The notes under the pieces were generated by a model, which saw only the letters and a list, made by a program, of their open reading frames with translations, did not search any database and had not been told where the DNA came from. A stretch of DNA of 64,000 nucleotides from Polynucleobacter sp. TSB-Sco08W16 (GTDB lineage Bacteria; Pseudomonadota; Gammaproteobacteria; Burkholderiales; Burkholderiaceae). The translations under genes were made by a program, and so were the position numbers. Below are positions 9,520 to 17,104 of this stretch, piece after piece (position 1 is the stretch's first letter; the number at the start of each line of letters is the position of its first letter). Location of the stretch: NCBI RefSeq assembly GCF_018687455.1, contig NZ_CP061291.1, positions 682,001 through 746,000 on the forward strand, in the 5' to 3' direction.

Positions 9520-11160
9520 CTAATCCTTGAGGGCAGCAAAGCTACTCGCTTGAGCTTTATGCCAGTACAACTCGAATACTCTCGGTAAATTCAGTGATGG
9601 ATCAATCCCTTCATTTTTGAGTAACAGGCCCTTGGGCATTTCGGGGAGTAAAAAAGAGAGTAGACGAACTTCATTTTTACTAATGCGGCGAACGATATGG
9701 GGCGCATCGATTTCACCTGGATGATGTAAACCGGCTGCTTCGACTAATTCTTTTAAAGTTTTGAGTGTTTCATTGTGAAAGTTGTAAACGCGCTCTGACT
9801 TATCGGGAACAACAAGTGCTTTTTGGCGTTGCGGATCTTGTGTAGTAACACCAGTAGGGCAGAAGCCTGTGTTGCAAACCTGTGCTTGTATGCAGCCTAC
9901 CGAGAACATGAAGCCACGAGCGCTATTACACCAATCGGCACCCAATGCAAAAGCTACTGCCATATCAAAGGCGCTGATAATTTTTCCTGAACAACCAATT
10001 TTGATGTGTTCGCGCAAATTAGTGCCCATCAAAGTGTTATGAACTAAGCGTAAACCATCTTGGAGAGGCGTTCCAACATGGTTGGTAAATTCCACTGGTG
10101 AAGCACCGGTTCCGCCTTCTGAGCCGTCGACAACAATAAAGTCTGGATAGATATTGGTCTCTAGCATGGCTTTAACAATTCCAAACCATTCCCAGGGATG
10201 GCCAATACATAACTTAAACCCAACCGGTTTACCGCCAGAAAGGTCACGCAAGCGTTTGATAAAGTGCATCATTTCAATAGGGGTTGAGAAAGCGCTATGC
10301 GAGGAGGGGGAGATGCAGCTTTCACCTTCCTTTACTCCCCGAGCAGCTGCTATTTCAGCAGTGACTTTAGGTCCCGGCAATATCCCGCCGTGTCCAGGTT
10401 TGGCGCCCTGACTGAGCTTGATCTCTAGCATTTTGACTTGGGGATCTAATGCGTTTTGGGCAAACTTGTCTGCATTAAAACTCCCATCTTCATTGCGGCA
10501 GCCAAAGTAACCTGAGCCAATTTCCCAAATGAGGTCACCACCATGGGTGCGATGGTATTGGGAGATAGAGCCTTCACCGGTGTCATGCGCAAAACCACCT
10601 TTTTTTGCCCCTAGATTTAATGCCATGATTGCGTTGGCGCTTAAGGACCCAAAACTCATTGCAGAGATATTAAAGATACTGGCAGAGTATTTTTGTATAC
10701 AGTCTTTGCCGCCAATTTCAACTCTAAAATTATGGTTTGGTAAATGGGTTGGCATTAAGGACTGATTAATCCATTGATAACCAGGAGCCATGACATCGAG
10801 AGTGGTGCCAAATGGAATTTCATCGGCGACCGCTTTTGAGCGGGAGTAGACCAGGGTCCTTTGTTCTCTAGAGAAAGGAGTTTTGTCGTTATCTCCTTCA
10901 ATAAAGTATTGACGTATTTCTGGGCGGATAAATTCCAGTAAAAAACGCATATGTCCCAAAACAGGGTAATTGCGCAAAATGGCATGTCTTTTTTGAAGAC
11001 AGTCATAAGTACCCAATGCTGTTAGAAAACCAAAAATAAGTAATGCAAGCCAATCGATTACTCCCATCATATGAATAGCTACGCTAATAATGAGACCTAA
11101 AATACAGAGTGAAAAGGTAATCAGTCTGATGGGGAAGAAGGGATTAGATTTTTTGCTCAT
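9520..11160 (-). CDS. FMN-binding glutamate synthase-like membrane protein
   Basis: This 546-residue protein belongs to the glutamate synthase large-subunit-like group that has the FMN/Fe-S synthase domain without the glutaminase domain. Two membrane helices sit within residues 12-50 (LITFSLCILGLIISVAIHM and the next hydrophobic stretch). The FMN barrel follows, with AMSFGSLSANAIMALN, GAKPGHGGILPG, FIVVDGSEGGTGASP and GCSGKIISAFD. The 3Fe-4S ligands are the Cys-x5-Cys-x4-Cys in CIQAQVCNTGFCPTG. Such proteins are common in bacteria, but a reaction is firmly known only for full-length glutamate synthases. It is monocistronic here, transcribed divergently from the 129-residue gene. Confidence 0.88.
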   Translation of the reverse strand: MSKKSNPFFPIRLITFSLCILGLIISVAIHMMGVIDWLALLIFGFLTALGTYDCLQKRHAILRNYPVLGHMRFLLEFIRPEIRQYFIEGDNDKTPFSREQRTLVYSRSKAVADEIPFGTTLDVMAPGYQWINQSLMPTHLPNHNFRVEIGGKDCIQKYSASIFNISAMSFGSLSANAIMALNLGAKKGGFAHDTGEGSISQYHRTHGGDLIWEIGSGYFGCRNEDGSFNADKFAQNALDPQVKMLEIKLSQGAKPGHGGILPGPKVTAEIAAARGVKEGESCISPSSHSAFSTPIEMMHFIKRLRDLSGGKPVGFKLCIGHPWEWFGIVKAMLETNIYPDFIVVDGSEGGTGASPVEFTNHVGTPLQDGLRLVHNTLMGTNLREHIKIGCSGKIISAFDMAVAFALGADWCNSARGFMFSVGCIQAQVCNTGFCPTGVTTQDPQRQKALVVPDKSERVYNFHNETLKTLKELVEAAGLHHPGEIDAPHIVRRISKNEVRLLSFLLPEMPKGLLLKNEGIDPSLNLPRVFELYWHKAQASSFAALKD

Positions 11161-11305
11161 GGTCTTTTAGGGAGATTATTGTCTTTAATTGAGTATAAGC
11201 ATTAAATATGTAGCCTTTATGATGACTTAAATCAAATCCTGACATAAATAATCAAAGGGTCTGGAGTATCCTGATAGGGTAGTCATTATTAATAATAGGA
11301 AGAAT

Positions 11306-11695
11306 ATGTCATTAAATCACGCCGTTATTTGGATAGACCATCAAGAAGCGCATGTTATGTTTTTGAGCGCAGATGCTAGCGAAGCTGAAATCATTAGAAG
11401 TAAATCTACTCATACCCATTTGCATCACAAGGCAAATGAAGTTGGTAGTGGTAGAGCAGCTCTGGATTCTAAATATCTCCATTCTGTGCTTCAGGCAGTA
11501 AATGAATCCAAGGAAATCTTGATTCTTGGGCCTGGCTCAGCAAAGTTGGAGCTGATTAAGCATGCCCATCATCATGATGCTAAGATCGCTGAAAAGATTG
11601 TTGGCGTTGAAACCGTTGATCATCCTACGGATAAAGAAATTCTGGCGTATGCACGTAAGTTTTTCTATAAAGTAGATCAAATGCTCCAAGAGTAA
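11306..11695 (+). CDS. Conserved small protein, eRF1/translational-machinery-like
   Basis: The protein has 129 residues, is soluble and His-rich, and starts SLNHAVIWIDHQEAHVMFL. That opening and the later ILILGPGSAKLELIKHAHHHD and VETVDHPTDKEILAYARKFF resemble small bacterial proteins labelled translational machinery protein, which look like a lone domain of the eRF1/Pelota type. The molecular role is not established. A good ribosome-binding site (AGGAAG) lies just before ATG 11306. The gene is followed after 14 bases by an 85-residue gene and then by a strong hairpin, so the two form a small transcription unit. Confidence 0.75.
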   Translation: MSLNHAVIWIDHQEAHVMFLSADASEAEIIRSKSTHTHLHHKANEVGSGRAALDSKYLHSVLQAVNESKEILILGPGSAKLELIKHAHHHDAKIAEKIVGVETVDHPTDKEILAYARKFFYKVDQMLQE

Positions 11696-11709
11696 TAAGG
11701 ATAGCGAAC

Positions 11710-11967
11710 ATGAGTAAAGAAACCAAAGAGGCACTAGGTCCAGACGGGCTGCCAGGCCATGATTATTTCTTGGATGCTGTAAACCATATTGATGAAGCAG
11801 TAGCCAATAAGACTATTGCAATAGGTGCAGCCAAAGGCATCGTCTACAGTCTGGTCGAAACACTTGGATCCATGGTCGGCGACCCTGATCTACCAAGCCA
11901 TCTGAAGTCCGGCTATATGGGGGCACTTGATCTGGCCGTGGAATTGGAAGCAAAGTTAAGCAAGTAG
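11710..11967 (+). CDS. Small hypothetical protein (85 aa), partner of the eRF1-like gene
   Basis: I do not recognise the family. The 85-residue protein is acidic and soluble and appears helical, with blocks GPDGLPGHDYFLDAVNHID and GAAKGIVYSLVETLGSMVGDPD. It has no Cys and no membrane segment. An AAGGATAG ribosome-binding region lies directly upstream. The 14-base gap to the previous gene and the shared terminator hairpin downstream indicate co-expression with the eRF1-like protein, so a joint role in stress or translation is possible but only inferred. Confidence 0.7.
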   Translation: MSKETKEALGPDGLPGHDYFLDAVNHIDEAVANKTIAIGAAKGIVYSLVETLGSMVGDPDLPSHLKSGYMGALDLAVELEAKLSK

Positions 11968-11989
11968 GTTGAATCTTTTAACTCAAATC

Positions 11990-12011
11990 AAGGGCAACTT
12001 CGGTTGCCCTT
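11990..12011 (+). terminator. Hairpin with UUCG tetraloop
   Basis: A perfect 9-base stem AAGGGCAAC/GTTGCCCTT closes the extra-stable TTCG tetraloop, 22 bases after the stop of the 85-residue gene. The following bases are only moderately T-rich, but position and stability favour a terminator. It also argues against a dusA start at the ATG immediately after it (12012). Confidence 0.75.
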
Positions 12012-12053
12012 ATGCATTTAAAATGGTCTCAAATCGCTACTGAATTGAAGTTC

Positions 12054-13139
12054 ATGACAAATCCCCCTAAGAAACGCTTAGCAGTCGCTCCCATGATGGA
12101 ATGGACCGATCGCCATTGCCGTTCTTTTCATCGTGCGCTGACTAAGGAGGCTGTTCTCTATACCGAGATGGTAACCACAGGGGCATTGATGCATGGTGAT
12201 GTACCACGTCATTTGGATTACTCGCAAGATCAACATCCTGTTGTCCTGCAACTGGGAGGTTCTGAGCCCAATGATTTAGCAAGGTCTGCTGAGTTGGCGA
12301 AGCAGTGGGGCTATGACGAGATTGATTTGAACTGTGGTTGCCCATCCGAGCGTGTGCAACGCGGTGCATTTGGAGCTTGTCTGATGGCTGAGCCCAATTT
12401 AGTTGCTCAATGCGTGACAGCGATGAAGAATGCAGTCAGCATTCCGATCTCGGTAAAGCATCGCTTGGGCTTGGACTCAATGGATGCTGCTAACTCTGAA
12501 AAAGATTATCAGTTTGCACTTGATTTCATTTTGGCTGTGGCAGATGCAGGGGCAAGCCAGGTAACGATTCATGCTCGTAATGCAGTGCTCAAAGGATTGT
12601 CGCCAAAAGAGAATCGTAGTAAACCTCCGTTACGTTATGAAGTTGCTAAAAAGCTGAGACTAGATGCGCAAAAGCAATTTCCTAATCTCAAAGTACTGCT
12701 TAATGGCGGCTTAGAAACGAATGAACAAATCGCAGGTCATTGGGATGACTTTGATGGCTTTATGGTCGGAAGGGCTGCATATCATTTTCCGGCATTACTG
12801 TTAGGTTGGGATGACTTGATCAACACGAATGGGGATGCTGCGGGCTACCTTTTCAGCGAAACCGAATGGCATCGCATTCAGATTGCTTTAGTAAAGCAAG
12901 TGCAATCGTGGTTTGATGAATGTCGATATAAAAATAAGCCTTTTTATATTGGTGCATTCACAAGGCATATTTTAGGACTGGCCCACGGCAGGGCGGGTTC
13001 TCGCTACTGGCGTCAACGACTCTCCGATCACCATGCTTTAGCTAAAGTGCAGAGTAAAGCTGCCATCGCCGACTTCTTTCTTGATGCCAGCTTGTGCCTT
13101 GGAGATTGGGCTGCTTTTGAGCTGGAAACGGCAGAATAA
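12054..13139 (+). CDS. dusA: tRNA-dihydrouridine(20/20a) synthase
   Basis: DusA reduces uridine 20/20a in the tRNA D-loop using FMN and NADPH. The protein opens with KKRLAVAPMMEWTDRHCRSFHR, carries the catalytic Cys in NCGCPSERVQRGAFGACLM, and has the phosphate-binding end GFMVGRAAY and LNGGLETNEQ. An in-frame ATG exists at 12012, but it abuts the upstream terminator hairpin and would add 14 residues not expected in the family. I therefore prefer ATG 12054, giving 361 residues. The C-terminal helical domain continues to ADFFLDASLCLGDW. The gene is followed by tRNA-His about 50 bases downstream. Confidence 0.93.
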   Translation: MTNPPKKRLAVAPMMEWTDRHCRSFHRALTKEAVLYTEMVTTGALMHGDVPRHLDYSQDQHPVVLQLGGSEPNDLARSAELAKQWGYDEIDLNCGCPSERVQRGAFGACLMAEPNLVAQCVTAMKNAVSIPISVKHRLGLDSMDAANSEKDYQFALDFILAVADAGASQVTIHARNAVLKGLSPKENRSKPPLRYEVAKKLRLDAQKQFPNLKVLLNGGLETNEQIAGHWDDFDGFMVGRAAYHFPALLLGWDDLINTNGDAAGYLFSETEWHRIQIALVKQVQSWFDECRYKNKPFYIGAFTRHILGLAHGRAGSRYWRQRLSDHHALAKVQSKAAIADFFLDASLCLGDWAAFELETAE

Positions 13140-13171
13140 GACTGTTTTGGCAGGTTTTTGCCCAAAAAGGC

Positions 13172-13177
13172 TATAAT
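13172..13177 (+). promoter_or_regulatory. -10 element of tRNA-His
   Basis: A consensus TATAAT lies 15 bases before the tRNA-His 5' end. A TTGGCA at 13147-13152 may serve as -35, although the 19-base spacing is slightly long. Confidence 0.65.
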
Positions 13178-13192
13178 CTTCACTTCTACAAC

Positions 13193-13269
13193 GGCGGACG
13201 TAGCTCAGTTGGTAGAGTCCCAGATTGTGATTCTGGTTGTCGCGGGTTCGAGCCCCGTCGTTCGCCCCA
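13193..13269 (+). tRNA. tRNA-His (anticodon GTG)
   Basis: The cloverleaf is complete. The acceptor stem GCGGACG pairs with CGTTCGC with one G-T wobble, the D-arm is TAGCTCAGTTGGTAGAG, the anticodon loop is TTGTGAT, and the T-arm is GCGGGTTCGAGCCCCG. An encoded CCA ends at 13269. The extra G at 13193 is the G-1 typical of tRNA-His and faces C73. Confidence 0.97.
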
Positions 13270-13284
13270 TCAATTCCCTCCCGC

Positions 13285-13317
13285 CTCCCAACTGCCCATC
13301 TTAGTGGGAGCACTTTT
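13285..13317 (+). terminator. Possible terminator after tRNA-His
   Basis: CTCCCAACT and AGTGGGAG can pair with one bulged A around a 9-base loop, followed by CACTTTT. A second hairpin with a GTAA loop lies at 13317-13335, directly before the HD-GYP gene. Either may end the tRNA transcript or structure the leader of the next gene. Confidence 0.4.
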
Positions 13318-13344
13318 CTAGGCGGTAACGCTAGAATAGGTTTT

Positions 13345-14655
13345 ATGGATCTTGTTAACCAGACCTTTTACTTCTCCGCCTTTATTATTTTGATGGGGTT
13401 GACGCTGGGCTTTCTTTCTCATCGTGATGAATATAAAGAAACCCAGAAAATTTGGTATTGGCCAGCCAGTCTTTCATTCTTATCGCTGGCAGCCCTTTCT
13501 TTCTTTTTTGCCTCTTGGGAAAGCTTATTTTTTCTAGTATTGTCTAATTTTCTGTTATTTGTTGGAATGCTTTGCCTTGCACTGTTATTCAGATCTTGGC
13601 GACCAAATATTTCTCAAGAAATTAGCCCATATGTTTGGGGTGGATTTGCTATCCTATCCATCGCCTTTTTCATCTTATTTGGATATGCTGATCCAGTAAG
13701 TCGAATTTATATTGCTAGCGCTTTCATAACGGGATTTTCTGTTTGGCAGTTATGGGAATTACGCGCAGTTAAAAAACATAATTCAGCTCAGCAAATCAAG
13801 ATTTTGATTGGCATCATTACCTTACAGATTATTTTACGCGCAGCAAGATTAATCGTTTTACGCGAGTGGCCAGACGAGCATATTGAGTATTTATTCCACG
13901 AAGGTGCTGTAGGATTTTCAATTCGGATCCTATCTTCCTTATGCATCATCCTTTCTTGTATGGTCATTACCCACTACTATTTAGATACTCTATGGAAGCT
14001 ACACCGAAGCAGCTCCAGGGCAATTGAAAGTGGTTTACTACACAGCTTGAATGCACTGTCGATGGCTCGCGATAATGAGACAGGTGACCACATCATAAGG
14101 ACGAAAGCATACGTACAAAGATTAGCAGAGCGACTTAAAAGTATGGGCATATACGAAGCCCAACTGACCCCTTCTGATATCGAACATATGGTAAAGGCAG
14201 CCCCTCTCCACGATATTGGTAAGGTGGGTATTCCCGATAGTATTTTGAGAAAAAATGGTCCCCTGAATGCAGAAGAGTGGGAAGTAATGAAGACGCATGC
14301 TGCTCTAGGTGAGCAGGTATTAAGAGCTGCCAACGCAGATAGCGATAAGAGCCTAAAGGTCTTAGAAATGGCAATAGATGTCGCTGGCGGACATCATGAA
14401 AAATGGGATGGTAGTGGTTATCCACGCGGTCTTGCTGGCGAAAGTATTCCTCTGGCAGCACGCATTATGTCGCTCGCAGACATGTATGATGCTTTAGTCA
14501 ACGAACGTGCCTATAAAGAAAAATGGACACATGAGGCCGCATGCGAAGAGATAGCGCGCCATAAAGGGAAGATCTTTGATCCAGCGGTTGTGGAAGCCTT
14601 TATTCTGGAAAAGCCATTTTTCTATGAAATTGCTCAACAGTATGCTGAGGAGTAA
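13345..14655 (+). CDS. Membrane HD-GYP cyclic-di-GMP phosphodiesterase
   Basis: The 436-residue protein begins with about seven hydrophobic helices (residues 5-220), forming a membrane sensor module I cannot name. An HD-GYP domain follows at about 235-425. The metal and signature residues are all present: DHIIRTKAYV, HDIGKVGIPD, THAALGEQVL, GGHHEKWDGSGYP and SLADMYDALV. HD-GYP enzymes hydrolyse cyclic-di-GMP to GMP or pGpG. An upstream in-frame start would lie inside tRNA-His and is rejected in favour of ATG 13345. The next gene, a diguanylate cyclase, begins 6 bases later, so synthesis and degradation are encoded in one transcript that converges on the nfr operon. Confidence 0.92.
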   Translation: MDLVNQTFYFSAFIILMGLTLGFLSHRDEYKETQKIWYWPASLSFLSLAALSFFFASWESLFFLVLSNFLLFVGMLCLALLFRSWRPNISQEISPYVWGGFAILSIAFFILFGYADPVSRIYIASAFITGFSVWQLWELRAVKKHNSAQQIKILIGIITLQIILRAARLIVLREWPDEHIEYLFHEGAVGFSIRILSSLCIILSCMVITHYYLDTLWKLHRSSSRAIESGLLHSLNALSMARDNETGDHIIRTKAYVQRLAERLKSMGIYEAQLTPSDIEHMVKAAPLHDIGKVGIPDSILRKNGPLNAEEWEVMKTHAALGEQVLRAANADSDKSLKVLEMAIDVAGGHHEKWDGSGYPRGLAGESIPLAARIMSLADMYDALVNERAYKEKWTHEAACEEIARHKGKIFDPAVVEAFILEKPFFYEIAQQYAEE

Positions 14656-14661
14656 GTAGCA

Positions 14662-16215
14662 ATGGCAGAGCTATTATCAATCGATCATGCTACACAAGAA
14701 AAAGTAAGCAGAAATATCAAGCTCATCACTTTAGTCAGTGTTGCCCTCATTTCTATCTTTGTTGTTAATGGATTCATTTCTGCCCTGATCTTGCGCGACA
14801 ACATCATTAAAGCGCGTATTGATCAGGTTGCTAATCTGACTGAAATTCTATCTACCCATACGACGCAAACGATCTATTCAGCCAATACAGCCCTGCAAAG
14901 CTTAGATGAAATTGAAAGGTTTTCCGAGATCTCTACCGAGAAAGAATTTATACACTTTGCTTCTCAAAAGCAGCAATACAACTTGCTTTTGGATAAGGTG
15001 AAATCAAACCCAGTTCTTGATGTGGCTACTTTTGTAGATAAAAATGGCAAGATTCTCAATTTCACAAGATCATTCCCGCCCCCAGACATCAATTTAGCCG
15101 ATCGAGATTATTTTCAATGGTTAAGCAAGCATGATGACCAAGCTACATTTTTTAGTCTACCCGTCAGAAATAAGGGAACGGGCAAATGGGTTTTTTATCT
15201 TGCCAAACGAGTGAACGGTGCAAGACATGAATTTTTGGGTTTGATATTGGTTGGTGTTTCTGTAGAAATTTTTTCTTCTCTCTATGAAAAGATTGGCATG
15301 AGCCTTGGGGAGGGATCCTCAGTTGTGCTGTATCGAGACGACCATCGCCTTCTGACTAGATGGCCATTGGTGGATAACCTCATCGGCGGGCTTAACACGG
15401 GGGGTCTAATTCAGTCTTCATTATCCCAAGAAAATATCGATAATGGAGTCATTATTACTGATTTACCTGGATTTACGCGGGGCAGTAATCCGGGCGAGCG
15501 AATGCTCTCGTATCGCAAGGTTGAGGGTTACCCGCTCATTGTCGGAGCTATTGTCAGTAAGCAAGTTTATTTAGCGCGTTGGTATAGCGCACTCATTAGC
15601 TTGGCCTATACGACACTTTTCAGTATTGCCATTATTTGCCTGGGTGCTTACTTGCTGATTCGCGCCTATAAACGTAATGCACAAGCACAGTATTTTGCGC
15701 ATCATGATGTTCTGACTAAGTTACCTAATCGATTGTTCTTCTCTGATCGTCTTGAGCAAGCCTTAGATCGAGCAAGAAAAGATAATGAAAAACTTGCACT
15801 CTTATTTATTGATTTAGATAACCTTAAAACAACGAATGATATCTACAGCCATAACGTTGGAGATAGCCTACTGATTACTGTTGCAAAGCGCATGATGGGC
15901 TCTATACGTGATGTGGATATTATCGGTCGAGTGGGGGGAGATGAGTTTGTTGTGCTATTGCCAAAGATTGATTCCGAAAAAGATGCTTATGTTGTTGCTG
16001 AAAAAATTCGTTCTGCAATATCGATGCCAATTACATTAGATAATTTGGTACTACATACTTCGGTCAGCATCGGGATAGCGCTTTACCCTGATCACGCCTT
16101 AGATGAAGCTGAGTTGATGAAGAATGCCGATGCTGCAATGTATCTTGCTAAGAATGCTGGCAAGAATAATATTCAAATCTATAGCGGATCTAAGCCAATC
16201 AATTCTTCGCTTTAA
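14662..16215 (+). CDS. Cache-domain diguanylate cyclase (GGDEF)
   Basis: The 517-residue protein has a membrane helix near residues 19-42, then a periplasmic sensor of about 260 residues with the Cache-like block LADRDYFQWLSKHDD. A second helix lies near 310-335 and a cytoplasmic GGDEF domain at about 345-510. The active site is GRVGGDEF. An RDVD sequence five residues upstream matches the RxxD inhibitory site, so product inhibition is expected. It should make cyclic-di-GMP in response to an extracellular ligand. The gene is co-transcribed with the HD-GYP gene. Its 3' end overlaps by 17 bases the oppositely oriented last gene of the wecB-nfrBA operon, so it is a natural candidate for the cyclase feeding NfrB. 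Confidence 0.93.
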   Translation: MAELLSIDHATQEKVSRNIKLITLVSVALISIFVVNGFISALILRDNIIKARIDQVANLTEILSTHTTQTIYSANTALQSLDEIERFSEISTEKEFIHFASQKQQYNLLLDKVKSNPVLDVATFVDKNGKILNFTRSFPPPDINLADRDYFQWLSKHDDQATFFSLPVRNKGTGKWVFYLAKRVNGARHEFLGLILVGVSVEIFSSLYEKIGMSLGEGSSVVLYRDDHRLLTRWPLVDNLIGGLNTGGLIQSSLSQENIDNGVIITDLPGFTRGSNPGERMLSYRKVEGYPLIVGAIVSKQVYLARWYSALISLAYTTLFSIAIICLGAYLLIRAYKRNAQAQYFAHHDVLTKLPNRLFFSDRLEQALDRARKDNEKLALLFIDLDNLKTTNDIYSHNVGDSLLITVAKRMMGSIRDVDIIGRVGGDEFVVLLPKIDSEKDAYVVAEKIRSAISMPITLDNLVLHTSVSIGIALYPDHALDEAELMKNADAAMYLAKNAGKNNIQIYSGSKPINSSL

Positions 16216-17104
16216 AGCTGCTCTCGAATAGATAGCGCAATTCAAAGAAAACACTATCAAGTCGGCAAGGCGCCCTCAGCTTTAATCTTTGCTCCAGTAG
16301 TTGTGGTGGTAGCGGCTCAGCGGCAAAGGTCTGGTCATGTTGGGTTTGCTTGAAGGCTTCGAAGATTAAGCCTGAAGCTGTTGGCGTGCTACATTTTGTG
16401 AGTGGCGTCAAATATAAAGCCCTCTCAGATGGATTCAGCTTGCCAGTGCCAGCACCGTCTTGGATCCAAATATGAAGACCAGATGTCTGCTGCAGACTTA
16501 AGATCATTTTGCTGTAGTCATTTGGTGACATATTTCCAGTAAAAAAGCTTGAAATATAAATCGGCTTTTCTGATAACGAATGAATTTTTTGACTCTCTTC
16601 CTCAAGATGTGTCTTCAGAATTGCAAATACCTTTGGATCGCGCCAAGCGCGGTCATCAATTTCCAGTGGCAGATACCAGCCCGCTAACTTATCCTCCGGG
16701 ATATTCTTCTTCCAATAATCTACCAATAAGGCATCTTTTCTACTGAGTTTTTTTAAATACTCCTCGCTGGCATTTGACGGTTCTTTTAAGCGATTAAATA
16801 TTTCTGCGTCACTAGAGAGACCAATAATCAGTTGCAATTTTTCTGCAGTTGCTTGATCTAAGCGCTCTTTGAGCCAAGCTTGATTTTCTGGGTTCTTGAG
16901 AAAGTCTCCGTATTGCGTCCACTGGATAGCTAGAGTATCAAATCCCTTTTTCTTTAACTGTTGAAAAATGATCTGCCATTCTTGAGAAGCAATGTTTTTA
17001 TCAGACTCTTGGGGCTGGTAAAAAATAGCTGTTACAGCCATAGTTCTAAAGGGTAAGAATAGGGCAATTAGTAAGAGGATCTGAACGCTAAACTTTTTCA
17101 CCAC
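16199..17104 (-). CDS. Exported DUF4434-like protein of the nfr operon
   Basis: The 301-residue protein has an N-terminal signal peptide (KFSVQILLLIALFLPFRTMA) and then VTAIFYQPQESD. The body resembles the glycoside-hydrolase-like barrel of DUF4434, with GFDTLAIQWTQYGDFL, LQLIIGLSSD, GWYLPLEIDD and KPIYISSFFTGNMSP. A periplasmic role in trimming or modifying a polysaccharide is an inference. As I recall, E. coli nfrBA is also followed by a gene of this kind (ybcH). The start is a GTG that overlaps the end of nfrA, with a second GTG immediately after it, so translation is coupled. The gene converges with the Cache-GGDEF gene and the two coding 3' ends overlap by 17 bases. Confidence 0.75.
   Translation of the reverse strand: MVKKFSVQILLLIALFLPFRTMAVTAIFYQPQESDKNIASQEWQIIFQQLKKKGFDTLAIQWTQYGDFLKNPENQAWLKERLDQATAEKLQLIIGLSSDAEIFNRLKEPSNASEEYLKKLSRKDALLVDYWKKNIPEDKLAGWYLPLEIDDRAWRDPKVFAILKTHLEEESQKIHSLSEKPIYISSFFTGNMSPNDYSKMILSLQQTSGLHIWIQDGAGTGKLNPSERALYLTPLTKCSTPTASGLIFEAFKQTQHDQTFAAEPLPPQLLEQRLKLRAPCRLDSVFFELRYLFESSFKAKN

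Noticed and set aside
12012..12053. Upstream ATG for dusA adding 14 residues
   Set aside because: It follows directly after a strong hairpin and has no ribosome-binding site; the added residues are unlike the DusA N-terminus.
13193..13269. Integration site for a mobile element at tRNA-His (also checked at tRNA-Leu and tRNA-Ser)
   Set aside because: No integrase, duplicated tRNA end or composition change was seen near any of the three tRNA genes.
13237..13344. N-terminal extension of the HD-GYP gene
   Set aside because: It would begin inside the tRNA-His gene; ATG 13345 gives a normal membrane start.
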